The notes under the pieces were generated by a model. It was given only the letters and a program-made list of their open reading frames with translations, did no database searches and was not told where the DNA came from. Of a stretch of DNA of 64,000 nt, positions 8,234 through 17,809 are shown piece by piece. The stretch is taken from contig NZ_AMPG01000005.1 in assembly GCF_000299415.1 (NCBI RefSeq), positions 1 through 64,000 of the forward strand. Reading direction: 5' to 3'. Made by a program: the position numbers and the translations under genes. Origin of the DNA: Candidatus Microthrix parvicella Bio17-1 (lineage in GTDB: Bacteria; Actinomycetota; Acidimicrobiia; Acidimicrobiales; Microtrichaceae). Within the stretch, counting starts at the first letter, position 1; each line of letters opens with the position of its first letter.

Positions 8234-9438
8234 CCGTGCAACACGAGGCGGGGGAGCGATTCGTCTGCGTTGGCGCGGTTGAACTGCTCCTGTTTGCGTT
8301 GGAACTCCCGGCTGAACCGCTCTGGGTGGAACGGTCGTCCGTCCGCCATCGAGAACACCAGTCCGTGATTGGCGTAGCCGGGACCACCCAGCAGTCGCTC
8401 AGCGTTCTGAGCGGCCTTCCAGGACTGAAGCATCGAGACGGTGCCGGGGTCGAGCCGGACGACGTGCGCCCGCTTCGTCTTGGGTAGGTCCTTGAAGACG
8501 ATCTCGTGGTCGACCGTGACGACCTGGTGCCCGATGATGGCCGTGCGTGTCTCAAGGTTGACGTCTGACCAGCGCAATCCGAGCGCTTCGCCCCTGCGAC
8601 AGCCCGACGTGGCGAGGAAGAGCCATGCGGGTAGGTACCTCGACTCAGCGACGAACTCGAAGAACTGCCGCACCTGCGTTCCAGTCCACGTGGACGCGCG
8701 CTTGGCTTGGGTGGCCGAGGAGGGAGGCGGTGTTGCAGAGTCGGCGATGTTCCGGCCGACCTTGTTCCACCGAACAGCATCACGGAGGGCTGCCCGAATG
8801 ATGGTGTGGATGTACCTCACCGTCCTGGGCGAGAGCCCATCCTCAGGCGCGGCCTTGACCACGTCTTGGGCATCACGTCGGAGCATTGCCGCTACCGCGT
8901 GGCGGGAAACGTCGTCGATATTGAACGAGGGCTCCGAGTTGAGCATGTCGGCGATCTGCTGGCTGGTCCTGCCATTCGCCCGAGCCTCATGTGCGGCTTC
9001 AACCGCCTCGTCGCTGAATCGCCGACGGCCTGTAGCCGGAACCACCCGCCCCGAGTCGAGCAAGCTGCGGTAGAGCTGGTTGAGGTGCATGGGCGTGAGC
9101 CCGGCAAGGCGAACTGACCCGACATTGGGGATCACGTGCAGGCGGAGGTTGCGCTCGTACGAGCGGAATGTGGACTCCTCCAGCGTGGGCGGGCGCTTGG
9201 TCGGCAGCCATTCGTCGACGAGAAACGAAGCGAACGTCTGTCGCTTGTCGGCCACGTAGGAGCCGTCAAGCAAAGCAGCGTTTGCCCGAGTCTGGGCCGC
9301 CAGCGCCTCCTTCTGGGTGGCGAACCCACCCTGGGAGTACTGCTTCCGAGTCCCATCGGGCCCCAACCCATAGACGTAGTAGGTGTAGGTGCCGCCCCTC
9401 TTCCGGATGTTGCTTCTAGCTGTCCGCTTCGACGCCAT
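8234..9438 (-). pseudogene. int: Tyrosine integrase, N-terminal part (5' part of split gene)
   Basis: A phage/ICE-type integrase with an AP2-like arm-binding N-terminus (RGGTYTYYVYGLGPDG), core-binding domain, and catalytic domain with SGCRRGEALGLRW (arginine, about residue 280). Codon 402 is cut after PRLVLHG by the RIT element; the missing LRHTW...Y part is at 4679-4867. The intact protein would be about 463 residues. It has an unusual insertion of about 60 residues in the core-binding domain (about 130-190, with the HTH-like TSQQIADML). Its start overlaps the end of the XRE gene (9416-10129) by 23 bp, so the two are co-transcribed. The open frame runs on to 8152 through the repeat, but that tail is artificial. 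The likely target was the tRNA-Leu 3' end. Confidence 0.9.
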
Positions 9439-10129
9439 CGTTCTTCGCCTCCTCCAGCTGCTCCGCCAGGGCCAGATTTAGGAACCGATCCATCGGGTAG
9501 GACTCGATGGTCTCGAGCGCTGACCTCAAGGCGTCCAGAAGTTGGACAGCGTTTCCGGTGCCTCCTCGCAGTTCCGGCGCACCCCTCAGTGCGGAGGTCA
9601 TGAATTCGTAGAGCGCCGCCTCCATCAGCGAGACGCGGGAGATCTCGCGGTTGCCCCCCGCTGCAATCCTGCTGACGTCGCCGTCATCGATCACATCACC
9701 TTGGGGAACCTCCACGCTCTGCCCCACTGGTCCTGCCCCGAGTGCTGCGGCGAGCAGCTTCTGCGAGTTGCGGTCTCCGATGAGCCTCAACCAGATGTAG
9801 TCCCAACCCGCCCGGGAGGCGTCTGGCACGTCGGGAGGGAGGGCGGGGTCCTCTGGTGGCACGAAGAAATATGGGATTGGGAGATCAAATGTCCTCGATA
9901 GCGCCAGGATCTCGTTGGCGGTGAAGAGCCGGGGTCGTCCGCCTTCGGAGCCCCCTTCTGCGGCTGATACAGCGGGGACGCTCCAGTTGCTCCGCGTAAA
10001 GCGAGTCAGCCGTTCGGCGACCCAACTCTGCGTTCTGCCGCGGAGATGCCGGGCAGTCACCATCCGGTGCGCTACGACATCACCCATGTCCCAGTGGCCT
10101 TCGATTCTCTCTCGGCGGGCTCTCGCCAT
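9416..10129 (-). CDS. XRE-type transcriptional regulator of the element
   Basis: 237 residues. The N-terminal part (about 15-80) has an XRE-like helix-turn-helix signature: an MVTARHLRGRTQSWVAERLT helix pair, then NWSVPAVSAAEGG as recognition helix, and FTANEILALSRTFDLPIPYFF. The C-terminal part is helical (LMEAALYEFMTS; LRSALETIESYPMDRFLNLA) and may bind a ligand or dimerise. It is located directly upstream of, and overlapping, the integrase and divergent from the Xis-like gene, where element repressors usually sit. Control of the intergenic 10130-10227 region is inferred, not seen. Confidence 0.65.
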   Translation of the reverse strand: MARARRERIEGHWDMGDVVAHRMVTARHLRGRTQSWVAERLTRFTRSNWSVPAVSAAEGGSEGGRPRLFTANEILALSRTFDLPIPYFFVPPEDPALPPDVPDASRAGWDYIWLRLIGDRNSQKLLAAALGAGPVGQSVEVPQGDVIDDGDVSRIAAGGNREISRVSLMEAALYEFMTSALRGAPELRGGTGNAVQLLDALRSALETIESYPMDRFLNLALAEQLEEAKNDGVEADS

Positions 10130-10227
10130 GGTGTCTCAATTCAGTGACGCCGACTGCGCTTAATCGCCGCGGCTGGGGAGTACGGTACGCCACTAACCCT
10201 ATAGAGACCGAACCGAAAGAGTCCAGG

Positions 10228-10464
10228 ATGACCCCGATCGACCCACCGAACACGAAGCAGTACCCGCCCTATCTGACAGTCCCGCAGGTGCAGGAACTCA
10301 CGCAGCTGAGCAGGGGCCAGGTGTACCGCCTGATCGAGCGCTACACCGAGACAGATGGAGCCGAGGGGATCCCGTCGGTCCGCTTCGGCCGATGCCTCCG
10401 AGTACCAAGCCACACACTTCTCACCGTGGTCGACTCAGCGACGGCCCGGGAGACCCACCTATGA
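10228..10464 (+). CDS. Excisionase-like helix-turn-helix protein
   Basis: 78 residues, starting at the ATG at 10228, which is preceded by GAGTCCAGG. LTVPQVQELTQLSRGQVYRLIER followed by VRFGRCLRVP is the MerR/Xis-type winged HTH (helix, helix, wing with R-F-G) typical of excisionases and directionality factors of actinobacterial elements. It is divergent from the XRE-integrase pair and overlaps the next gene by ATGA. Its likely role is to bias integrase towards excision. The longer upstream frame to 10144 lacks support. Confidence 0.65.
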   Translation: MTPIDPPNTKQYPPYLTVPQVQELTQLSRGQVYRLIERYTETDGAEGIPSVRFGRCLRVPSHTLLTVVDSATARETHL

Positions 10465-10784
10465 ACCCCGAAGACGAGCGAGAGGTACTCCGTCGAAGCT
10501 CAAAGCTGATCCGCCAGATCGGCCCATCCGCCTTCATGGTCCTCACCCACCTGGTGAGCAAAGCCAAACGCGTTGATGGCCGCCTGGTAGTGGAGACCAC
10601 CTACCGGACCACCGGCGCTGCATTGGGGCTGAGCCCATCAACGGCGGGTCGAAAGTTCGAGGAACTGCGGCGCCATGGAGTCATCGCAGGAGCCGTCTCG
10701 CGCAACGGCTGCCGGTTCACGGTTCCCGAATCCGTGTTTGACGGGACCCTCAGCGAACTCAGGAGCACCGACCAGGTCGCCTGA
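10461..10784 (+). CDS. Winged-helix protein (replication/plasmid-type regulator)
   Basis: 107 residues from the ATG at 10461, overlapping the Xis-like stop. MVLTHLVSKAKRVDGRLVVE, then TTGAALGLSPSTAGRKFEELRRHGVI, is a clear winged helix-turn-helix: recognition helix SPSTAGRKFEELR and wing GVIAGAVSRNGCRFTV. Its position between xis and the relaxase suggests control of transfer genes or of element copy behaviour. No replication-initiator motif is visible. The precise role is unassigned. Confidence 0.6.
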   Translation: MNPEDEREVLRRSSKLIRQIGPSAFMVLTHLVSKAKRVDGRLVVETTYRTTGAALGLSPSTAGRKFEELRRHGVIAGAVSRNGCRFTVPESVFDGTLSELRSTDQVA

Positions 10785-11138
10785 CCGTTTGGCGGCTGGC
10801 GGTTAGCGGCTGGCGGAGTTGAGCGGACGTGCCATGGGGGTCTGCTTCAACGCGCCCTGGTTTCGACCCAGGCGCCGCCCGCTGAGCCATCGCCTCCACT
10901 TCGCCCGGCCGTCAGCCCCCATCCCAAGTCGCTCCCGGCACCCGGCACCGAGCCGCAGCCAACCATTCCACCAACCCCAGACGACTGAACCAAAGCGAGC
11001 CCCCGAGCCTTCTCTCCGCCACTTGACCTCCCCGGCCGCCCGCCGTCCAACCCCTTCCGAAACCAGCCCCAATCAACAGCACACACATGCACCCAAGGTG
11101 CTCGACCCGGCCCCGAGCCGGGGAAAGGTGATCCAGCC
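10785..11138. other. Non-coding region upstream of relaxase; candidate oriT
   Basis: 354 bp without a credible gene, directly in front of the MobF relaxase. It holds a tandem repeat GCGGCTGGCGG (10792-10802 and 10806-10816) and a GC-rich hairpin GCGCC-CTGG/CCAGG-CGC around 10851-10874. MobF-type oriT regions are normally placed here and contain direct and inverted repeats around the nick site. The location is suggestive; the nick site cannot be identified by eye. Confidence 0.35.
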
Positions 11139-14100
11139 ATGATGTCCATCGCCAAGGTCGGCGTCGGCAACGCCGACTACTACGAGAGCCGGATCGGGCG
11201 TTCGCCCGAGGGCTACTACACCGGACGGGGCGACATTCCCGGCGTCTACTTCGGGCAGCTCGCCGAGCGGCTCGAGGCCGAAGGCGAGGCGCTTCCGGGA
11301 GCACTGAAGCGACTGCTCGACGGACAGCACCCACTCGATGGCACGGCACTCCGGCGGCCGCTGGCCGACACCTCAAGCGCGCATGTCGGAGGCTTCGACC
11401 TCACGCTGTCGTGCCCAAAGGACGTGAGCATCCACGCGCTGGTCGGCCCGGCGGAACAGCGGGCTGCTGTCAACGACATCGTCAGCGCCGTGGCCGAGGA
11501 GACGGTGGCCGCAATGGCACAGAGCGCCGGATGGTCGCGCCGGGGGAGAGGCGGTGCAGCGAAGTCCTTCACCGGAGAACTCGGAGGCATCCGCTACGTC
11601 CACCCGGACTCCCGTGCTCACGATCCCAACCTCCACATGCATTTCATCGTGGCCAACATGCAGTGCGTGGACGGCAAGTGGCTCACGTTGGACGGGCGAC
11701 CGCTCTACTCGATGGTGAAGGCGCACGGAATGCTGTTCCAAGCGATGCTGCGCGCCGAGTGCGCCCGAGAACTTGGGTGGGGGTTCGACGACCTCACCCC
11801 CGACGGCCAGGCCACGCTTCGCGAATTCCCCGCTGAGCTCCGGGAACTCTTCTCCAAGCGCCGCTCCCAGGTGCTCCGTGAGAGCCAGCGGCGCCAGGAG
11901 GAATACACCGACGAAACGGGTCGTGAGCTGGGCGGCAAAGCGCTCACCAAGCTCAATGCCCACGCAGTTCTCACCACCAGGGCGCGGAAAGGCGAGCCGG
12001 TGGACCTGGACGATCGGGAAGCAGCGTGGATCCAGGAGGCAGCCGAAGCTGGCTTCGACCTGGCCGAACTCCGAAACTGCTACGGGGCGTCCGGGCCCCG
12101 AGTTGCGATCGTGCCGGACGAAGTAGTCGCCATGGCCATCGGGAAGCTCAGTGCTGACAAGCCATCGTGGAAGGTGGGTGACGCGATGCAGGCGGTTCTC
12201 GCAGAGCTTCCAGTAGTAGCGGCCGACTCATCTGGTGATGTCGTCGACATCGTCACCCGGCTGACCGACCGGGTGCTGGACGACTTCTCCGTGATCGAAG
12301 GGGGACAGCCGTACGAAGTTGTCGGAACCGACGCCCAGTACCCCATGCGCCCCCACACGACGGTCAGCACGATCGTCACCGAGCACCAGGCCATCGCAAC
12401 CGTTCTCAACTCGGAGGGCAGGGGGAACGGTCTGCTGAACCGGTCCAAGGTGTCCGAGGCCGCAATCGGCGAACTTGGGGATGGAGAGCAAGCCGACGCG
12501 GTCACCAACGTCGCAACCGACGGCAACGGGGTCTCGCTCGTGAGGGCACCAGCAGGGTCGGGAAAGACCCGCCTCTGTCGGACACTCGCCAGCTGCTACT
12601 CCGAGGCGGGGTGGAACGTCGTCGGACTCGCTCCCTCTGCAGCAGCGGCCGAGATCCTCCACCAGGAGGCGGAGATCGAGCGCTCGTCCACCCTGACCAA
12701 GCTGCTCGTGGAGAACGAGCACGAGGCGGGACCGATGCGCGGCTACCGACTGGACCGCCAAACACTGGTGATTCTCGATGAGGCATCGCTTGCGTCCACC
12801 CGTGACACGGCGAATCTGATCCAATTGGCCCAGCAGGCCGGATCGAAGCTGGTGCTGGTCGGAGACGACGAGCAGCTCCAGTCCGTCGAGGCTGGCGGGC
12901 TCTTCACGGTTCTCTGCCAGCACTTCGACACCAACGAACTCTCCGAAGTGCGCCGGATGTCAGCTCAGTGGGAGCGAGAGGCGTCGACCGGACTTCGACA
13001 AGGCGACGCCGACGCGCTCGACCAGTACATCGACCACGGACGGGTGCGGAGCGGCACCGCAGAAGATGCGCTGGAGTGGGCCTACGAACGGTGGGCCGAC
13101 GTTCGCAACCGGGGCGGCTCGCTCATGGTGATGGCGCGCACCAACGGACAGCTCGACGATTTCAACGAGCGGGCCAGAGCCCACCTGCGCGGCACCGGGG
13201 AACTCAACGGTCCGGACGTTCCCATTGGAAACCTGGGCATCGCCATCGGCGACGAGCTCGTCACCCGCCGAAACGCACGCTGGATCGTCACCACCAACAA
13301 GTCCCGAGTGATCAATGGCGCTCGGTGGGAAGTATCCCGTATCCGTCACGACGGGGCGCTCGACGTCACGTCACTTGATGGCCGAGGCCGGGCGACGCTG
13401 CCCGCCGAGTACACGATGGCCGACGACCAGCTCAGCTACGGGTACGGATCGACGGTCCACCGCGCCCAAGGCAGCACCGTCGACCAAGCCATCTTCCTCG
13501 CCGACGAAGGTGCGTCGAGGAATCTGTTGTATGTCGCCGCGTCAAGGGCCCGGGAACGCAACGACATCTGGCTCACCCGAGAAGGAAGCCAACCAGCGTC
13601 CGGAAGCACGACGCTGACCGATGACGACATCGACGTACTCAGACAGGTCCTCAAACGAACCGACCAGGAGGCGACAGGCTCGGAGGTCGTCTGGGCCACG
13701 GAGCTGGGCTACGAACTCGACGACGACCGTATCCACCAACTCCTCACCCCAGCGGGCCGTCTTGCGATCCAGCACCGCACAGTTCAGCTCGAACGCGGGC
13801 TACGTGCCCGCAATGTTGGTGCGGATGACGCAAGGTCCGTCGTAGCCACGGCGCACAAGGCCGCAGAGAAGGCAAGCACCGCAGCTGATCGGGCTGACAC
13901 CGACCCCAACCGGTCCCAGAAGCGGCTTGCAGCAGAGGAAGCCCACGGACTGGTAGCCAGGGTCAAAGCGAGGCACGACATCGCCGACCTGCGATCCGAC
14001 GTCGTGCAGAAGGCCGAGCGTCGCGACTCCGCTGAGGGCTTGCTGGACACCGCAGCTCAGCGACTCACCGAGGCCGAAGCGACCTACGACCAGGCACTGG

Positions 14101-14369
14101 AGGTCACCACCACGGCCAACAGCCGGGACCTCGCCATCAGCGACAGTCTGAAGCAACGCCTGGCCCTTGACGACCGAGGTCAGAAGGCCTCGGCAGGAGC
14201 AGGACACGCCATGGCGAGCGCAAGCACCAACCCTCAGCCTGGCACCGGTAGGGCGGGCTGGACGCCCGAACAAACCGCCTACGCCAACGAGCTGCTGCGG
14301 CGCTCCCGCCAAGCCGCCCAACAACCTGTCCCTGGCTTCGAGCAGACGGGCATCAGCCGTGGCATGTGA
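11139..14369 (+). CDS. MobF-family conjugative relaxase-helicase (TrwC/TraI-like)
   Basis: 1076 residues. The N-terminal TrwC relaxase domain has tyrosine pair DYYESR (about residue 15), GFDLTLSCPKDVS, and the metal-binding HDPNLHMHF (about 160-169). A RecD2/UvrD-like helicase follows: Walker A APAGSGKT (about 470), Walker B VILDEASLAS (about 545), late motif VHRAQGSTVDQ (about 773), and an Ala/Asp-rich helical tail. The enzyme nicks oriT, stays bound to the 5' end and unwinds the strand for transfer. The size is normal for the family and all motifs are present. No coupling protein or type IV secretion genes lie nearby, which implies mobilisation in trans. Confidence 0.92.
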   Translation: MMSIAKVGVGNADYYESRIGRSPEGYYTGRGDIPGVYFGQLAERLEAEGEALPGALKRLLDGQHPLDGTALRRPLADTSSAHVGGFDLTLSCPKDVSIHALVGPAEQRAAVNDIVSAVAEETVAAMAQSAGWSRRGRGGAAKSFTGELGGIRYVHPDSRAHDPNLHMHFIVANMQCVDGKWLTLDGRPLYSMVKAHGMLFQAMLRAECARELGWGFDDLTPDGQATLREFPAELRELFSKRRSQVLRESQRRQEEYTDETGRELGGKALTKLNAHAVLTTRARKGEPVDLDDREAAWIQEAAEAGFDLAELRNCYGASGPRVAIVPDEVVAMAIGKLSADKPSWKVGDAMQAVLAELPVVAADSSGDVVDIVTRLTDRVLDDFSVIEGGQPYEVVGTDAQYPMRPHTTVSTIVTEHQAIATVLNSEGRGNGLLNRSKVSEAAIGELGDGEQADAVTNVATDGNGVSLVRAPAGSGKTRLCRTLASCYSEAGWNVVGLAPSAAAAEILHQEAEIERSSTLTKLLVENEHEAGPMRGYRLDRQTLVILDEASLASTRDTANLIQLAQQAGSKLVLVGDDEQLQSVEAGGLFTVLCQHFDTNELSEVRRMSAQWEREASTGLRQGDADALDQYIDHGRVRSGTAEDALEWAYERWADVRNRGGSLMVMARTNGQLDDFNERARAHLRGTGELNGPDVPIGNLGIAIGDELVTRRNARWIVTTNKSRVINGARWEVSRIRHDGALDVTSLDGRGRATLPAEYTMADDQLSYGYGSTVHRAQGSTVDQAIFLADEGASRNLLYVAASRARERNDIWLTREGSQPASGSTTLTDDDIDVLRQVLKRTDQEATGSEVVWATELGYELDDDRIHQLLTPAGRLAIQHRTVQLERGLRARNVGADDARSVVATAHKAAEKASTAADRADTDPNRSQKRLAAEEAHGLVARVKARHDIADLRSDVVQKAERRDSAEGLLDTAAQRLTEAEATYDQALEVTTTANSRDLAISDSLKQRLALDDRGQKASAGAGHAMASASTNPQPGTGRAGWTPEQTAYANELLRRSRQAAQQPVPGFEQTGISRGM

Positions 14370-14696
14370 ACGGGCCACCAAACCCACGCACCACCAGCTA
14401 CCACACCTTCGATCAAACCAAGACGCTCGAACATGGACCGAGGAACGGCCGCACCATGGGAGCCCGGGCCCAATCCAGCTTGGCCAGTTTCCACCGGTGC
14501 CGTTGCACTCAGGGACGGAGCCTCAAGGGACGCTCCGACATGCTCCGCTGCGCTCGTTCCTCCCTCCGCTCCCCGTGTCTCCACTCAACGCCCTTGACCC
14601 ACCGCCCCCGATCGCACCCCGTCGACACATGGTCGAGGCGCCGTTCCGGACGCCTCAACCGTCCCAAGAACTCACTACCGACTGGATTTCCGTGGC
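14370..14696. other. Intergenic region without recognised gene
   Basis: 327 bp after the relaxase. Short GC-rich hairpin-like stretches are present (for example around 14520-14575), but no frame with a good start or domain. I see no gene here. Confidence 0.4.
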
Positions 14697-14942
14697 ATGA
14701 GCCGATCACTCGCAGAACTAGCCGAACTCGTCGCCGACACGAACCTCGACCCCTTCAATCGGATGTGCCACGCCGCGTCCCTCACCAACCAGGCGCACGC
14801 TGCCACAATCGAACTTGCCCGATCGTGCGCCCTGCGGGGCGAAGAGAGCCTGGAGGATCTGGGGAGAGTTCTCGCCATGTCGCCCGATGACGTGGGTCGA
14901 CTCATCGGCTGGGAACAACTACGCCTAATAGATATCGACTGA
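14697..14942 (+). CDS. Small hypothetical protein (81 aa)
   Basis: A soluble, mostly helical protein: LAELAELVADTNLD, AASLTNQAHAATIELARSCALRG, LEDLGRVLAMSPDDVGRLIGWE. The last segment looks like an XRE/HTH-type helix pair (LGRVLAMSPDDVGRLIG), so a small DNA-binding accessory of the mobile element is possible. The 3' end overlaps the convergent permease gene by 18 bp. It has no close family that I recognise. Coherent amino-acid composition and position downstream of the relaxase are the main support. Confidence 0.5.
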   Translation: MSRSLAELAELVADTNLDPFNRMCHAASLTNQAHAATIELARSCALRGEESLEDLGRVLAMSPDDVGRLIGWEQLRLIDID

Positions 14943-17081
14943 CTCGGCGCCAGCTGGCACACCAACTTGCTGTCTGCCATGTGCCCAGAGGGCGGCCTCA
15001 ATGACGACCGATGTCGCTGCCCCGCAGAGGATTGCCGAATTGGCCAGCGATAGGTAGTCGAGTTCGGTGATCCCCGATGGTTGACCGGCGGTAACCGCGA
15101 CGATTCCGTAGCCGCACCCGAGCAGGACCCCAACCCACACTGCGGAGTGAAAGCCCCAACGCAACACGGCACGTCGGGTTCGGATGGGTGCAGCGAGCCA
15201 GGCCAGGGCCTGGTCGCTCTGCGACGGGAACCGGATCGTGTTCACGAGCAGCAAGACCACCGCCACACCAAACAGCGCGAGTGCTGACACACCGAGTGGC
15301 TGGACCCACCCGATGATCGGGTTTGGACCCAAGCGGTCCCAACCGCTCACGCTTGAGGGGCCGAAGATGGCATTGGCGTCAGCTTCGAGAGCGTGGGCCT
15401 GGCTGGCCGAATCGACCCGGGCAATCATCTGAACAACCGGCCGGTCGAGCGGCGGGCTGCCAAGCACGAAGACCCCAGGACGAACGGCTGTCGAGCGCTC
15501 GACCTCGTTCATAAACCGTTCGGGGTCCGTTGAGCACCCTTGCGACCCGGGCCCCGCCGGTACTGCCAGTTCTTCGCAATTGGCCACGAACACTTGCCCA
15601 TCGACAACAGTCGCGAACGGAACGTTGGGGAACTGCATAGCGAACTCGGCGAACGTCGGACCATCAATCTCCGAATCAGCGCTGACGGTCATGATGCCAG
15701 GCGGCCCCTCCGACTCCAGGGCACCGGCGTAGGAAGCGAGACTCATCGAGGTCAATACAACTGCAGCCACAACGGTCAGGGTCGTGATGCGAATGAGATC
15801 AGATCCCCGCTGGTCGCCCCGTTGGAACCGACGACCGGCAACCAGCCTCGCAACTCGGTCAGGCGCAGTGAGTATCGCGCCAACCACCGGTAAAACAGCA
15901 ACGGCGACGGTCGGAACGACTGCGACAACCGACGCAAGCACTACAACAAGTCGGAGAGCTCTCAGCTGAGGAGGGAACTGGGTCGTCGCGACGGAAACGG
16001 CGACGGGAACAAGCAACAGGAGGCGTCCGGTCCAACGGATGGTGCGCTTATTGCGCTGCGCTCTCCACGCGGTCACCTTGGGTGTCAGCGCTCCGACCGC
16101 CACCGGCACCAGCAACGCAATAAGCAGTGCGACGACAGCGATGCCAGCACTCGGCCGCAAGTCGCCGGACAAGTACTCGATCGAGCCGAACGGCAACGAC
16201 GTGGGGACACCCAAGATCCCCCACATGACCGCCGACACGATGAGCGCAATCGGCACGCTCAGCGTGGCGGCTTCCGACGCATCGAACGCATCCTGTGCGT
16301 TAGGGCCAGCTCCTAGATAGACCAACGCGTCGCTGCGTTGGGTACGCAACGCCGAGCGAGCGGACAATCCGATCCCCAGCACCAACAGTCCCGGAAGCAA
16401 CAGGCCGAACATGGCTCCGCTCTGAGCTGCTGCTGGAGTAGGGACACGCTCGTCGAGCGAGTGGGGAATCGTTACGAGCCCGCTCGGCATCTCAAATGGC
16501 CCACTTGCCACGCTCGCGCCCAGTTCTTCTGCATCAAATCCCACCAGACTTTGCTGAGGACCTGCAGATGCTCCCACCGATGGAGGTCGTCCCTCCGGAA
16601 CCGTCGCGAACGCCAAAAACTCGCCAGCAAACGCCGTCACATGCTCCCACCGGACATCACGATTGTGTTCATCAACCTCGATACCGAACCGTTCCTGGAA
16701 GCCACCGGGTCCACCTGCGGCCTCAATCAGGGCCGGCGAAACGAACCCTTTCCCTGGCTCCGGTAGATGCCCGCCGAACTCGGCCGGAATCGACTGAGCG
16801 TCGGCACCCAGCCAGTGGATTTCGAACTGGCGCCCATCCAGAATCGGCAAACTCTTGCCAAGCAACGGCACCCCCGCACCGCCGCTACCGAAGTCCACGA
16901 CCGGCATACGAGCAAGATCCCTGGTCTCGTTTCGCTGGCTCGCGGACCAGAAACCCGCTGCGCACCAAGTCGCTGCCGAGAACACGCCTACAGCGATCAC
17001 CACCAGCCAGGCTCGACCTCGCTGACCACCGAGACGCGATACAGCAACGCGCGTGCCCAACTTCGCAATGACACGAATCAA
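14925..17081 (-). CDS. ABC transporter permease, FtsX-like, last gene of SIR2/ABC operon
   Basis: 718 residues with about ten membrane segments: one near the N-terminus (VVIAVGVFSAATWCAAGFW), a cluster between about 225 and 450, and three at the C-terminus. Two large extracytoplasmic regions (about 45-225 and 450-585) separate them; the second has a CEELAVP...GCSTDP pair of cysteines. This is the MacB/FtsX-type layout used by exporters or mechanotransmission systems, not importers. The start overlaps the ATPase stop by ATGA, so the two form one complex. No substrate is evident. Similar two-gene sets accompany lactococcin-972-type bacteriocins, but no such peptide gene is visible here. Confidence 0.75.
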   Translation of the reverse strand: MIRVIAKLGTRVAVSRLGGQRGRAWLVVIAVGVFSAATWCAAGFWSASQRNETRDLARMPVVDFGSGGAGVPLLGKSLPILDGRQFEIHWLGADAQSIPAEFGGHLPEPGKGFVSPALIEAAGGPGGFQERFGIEVDEHNRDVRWEHVTAFAGEFLAFATVPEGRPPSVGASAGPQQSLVGFDAEELGASVASGPFEMPSGLVTIPHSLDERVPTPAAAQSGAMFGLLLPGLLVLGIGLSARSALRTQRSDALVYLGAGPNAQDAFDASEAATLSVPIALIVSAVMWGILGVPTSLPFGSIEYLSGDLRPSAGIAVVALLIALLVPVAVGALTPKVTAWRAQRNKRTIRWTGRLLLLVPVAVSVATTQFPPQLRALRLVVVLASVVAVVPTVAVAVLPVVGAILTAPDRVARLVAGRRFQRGDQRGSDLIRITTLTVVAAVVLTSMSLASYAGALESEGPPGIMTVSADSEIDGPTFAEFAMQFPNVPFATVVDGQVFVANCEELAVPAGPGSQGCSTDPERFMNEVERSTAVRPGVFVLGSPPLDRPVVQMIARVDSASQAHALEADANAIFGPSSVSGWDRLGPNPIIGWVQPLGVSALALFGVAVVLLLVNTIRFPSQSDQALAWLAAPIRTRRAVLRWGFHSAVWVGVLLGCGYGIVAVTAGQPSGITELDYLSLANSAILCGAATSVVIEAALWAHGRQQVGVPAGAESVDIY

Positions 17082-17809
17082 CGTAAGCTCGGCACCATCG
17101 CCAGGTCCACGACGCGATCACACAACGCCGCAACCGCCAGATCGTGCGTCGCCAACAGCAGCGCACGATGTGGGTTGGTGCTCACCTGATCGACCAGCAA
17201 CCGACCAACACGATCTGCGTTTGCTCGATCCAACGCAGCCGTTGGCTCGTCGGCCAGCACCACTCCCGCTGGCCGAACCAACGCTCGCGCAACCGCAACG
17301 CGTTGGCTCTGACCGCCTGACAAAGTTCGGAGATCCCTGCTGGCCAACTCTCCAAGTCCCACCTCCTTCAACGTGAGCTTGGCCTGGTCGAAGGCGCTGT
17401 CAGCCCTCACTCCATCCAGCATCAGGGGCAAGGCCGTGTTCTCGAGCACGTCCAGCTCTGGCAACAACAACGGCGACTGATCTACGCCCGACAAGTTCTC
17501 CTGCACAAACTTGCTGCGCTTGCGGACCGAGAGCCCTCCCAACTCTGTCCCCATCAGTGCGGCCCTGCCGAAGGAGGGCTTCAGTTCACCGCGCAGCCAG
17601 CGGAACACAGTCGATTTGCCTGAGCCAGAAGGGCCGACCAACGCGACGGTTTCTCCCCAGCCAATCTGAAACGACACCGGCCCGACGGCTTGATCTGCGA
17701 ACTCGGAAATGCACGCATCCACCTCCACGGCGGTTGAACCGACGTTCACGGACCCCAGCGGACCGCTTGACGGAGCAGAATCTTGTTTGGGGTCATGGTG
17801 GTCTGTCAT
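17078..17809 (-). CDS. ABC transporter ATP-binding protein (LolD/MacB type)
   Basis: 243 residues with all nucleotide-binding motifs: Walker A GPSGSGKST (about residue 59), Q-loop FVQENLSG, signature LSGGQSQRVAVARAL (about 161), Walker B VVLADEPTAALD, and H-loop LLATHD. It has a short variable N-terminal extension (first about 20 residues, HHDPKQDSAPSS). It pairs with the FtsX-like permease downstream (4-bp overlap) and overlaps the small upstream ORF by 4 bp. It powers the permease. Confidence 0.85.
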   Translation of the reverse strand: MTDHHDPKQDSAPSSGPLGSVNVGSTAVEVDACISEFADQAVGPVSFQIGWGETVALVGPSGSGKSTVFRWLRGELKPSFGRAALMGTELGGLSVRKRSKFVQENLSGVDQSPLLLPELDVLENTALPLMLDGVRADSAFDQAKLTLKEVGLGELASRDLRTLSGGQSQRVAVARALVRPAGVVLADEPTAALDRANADRVGRLLVDQVSTNPHRALLLATHDLAVAALCDRVVDLAMVPSLR

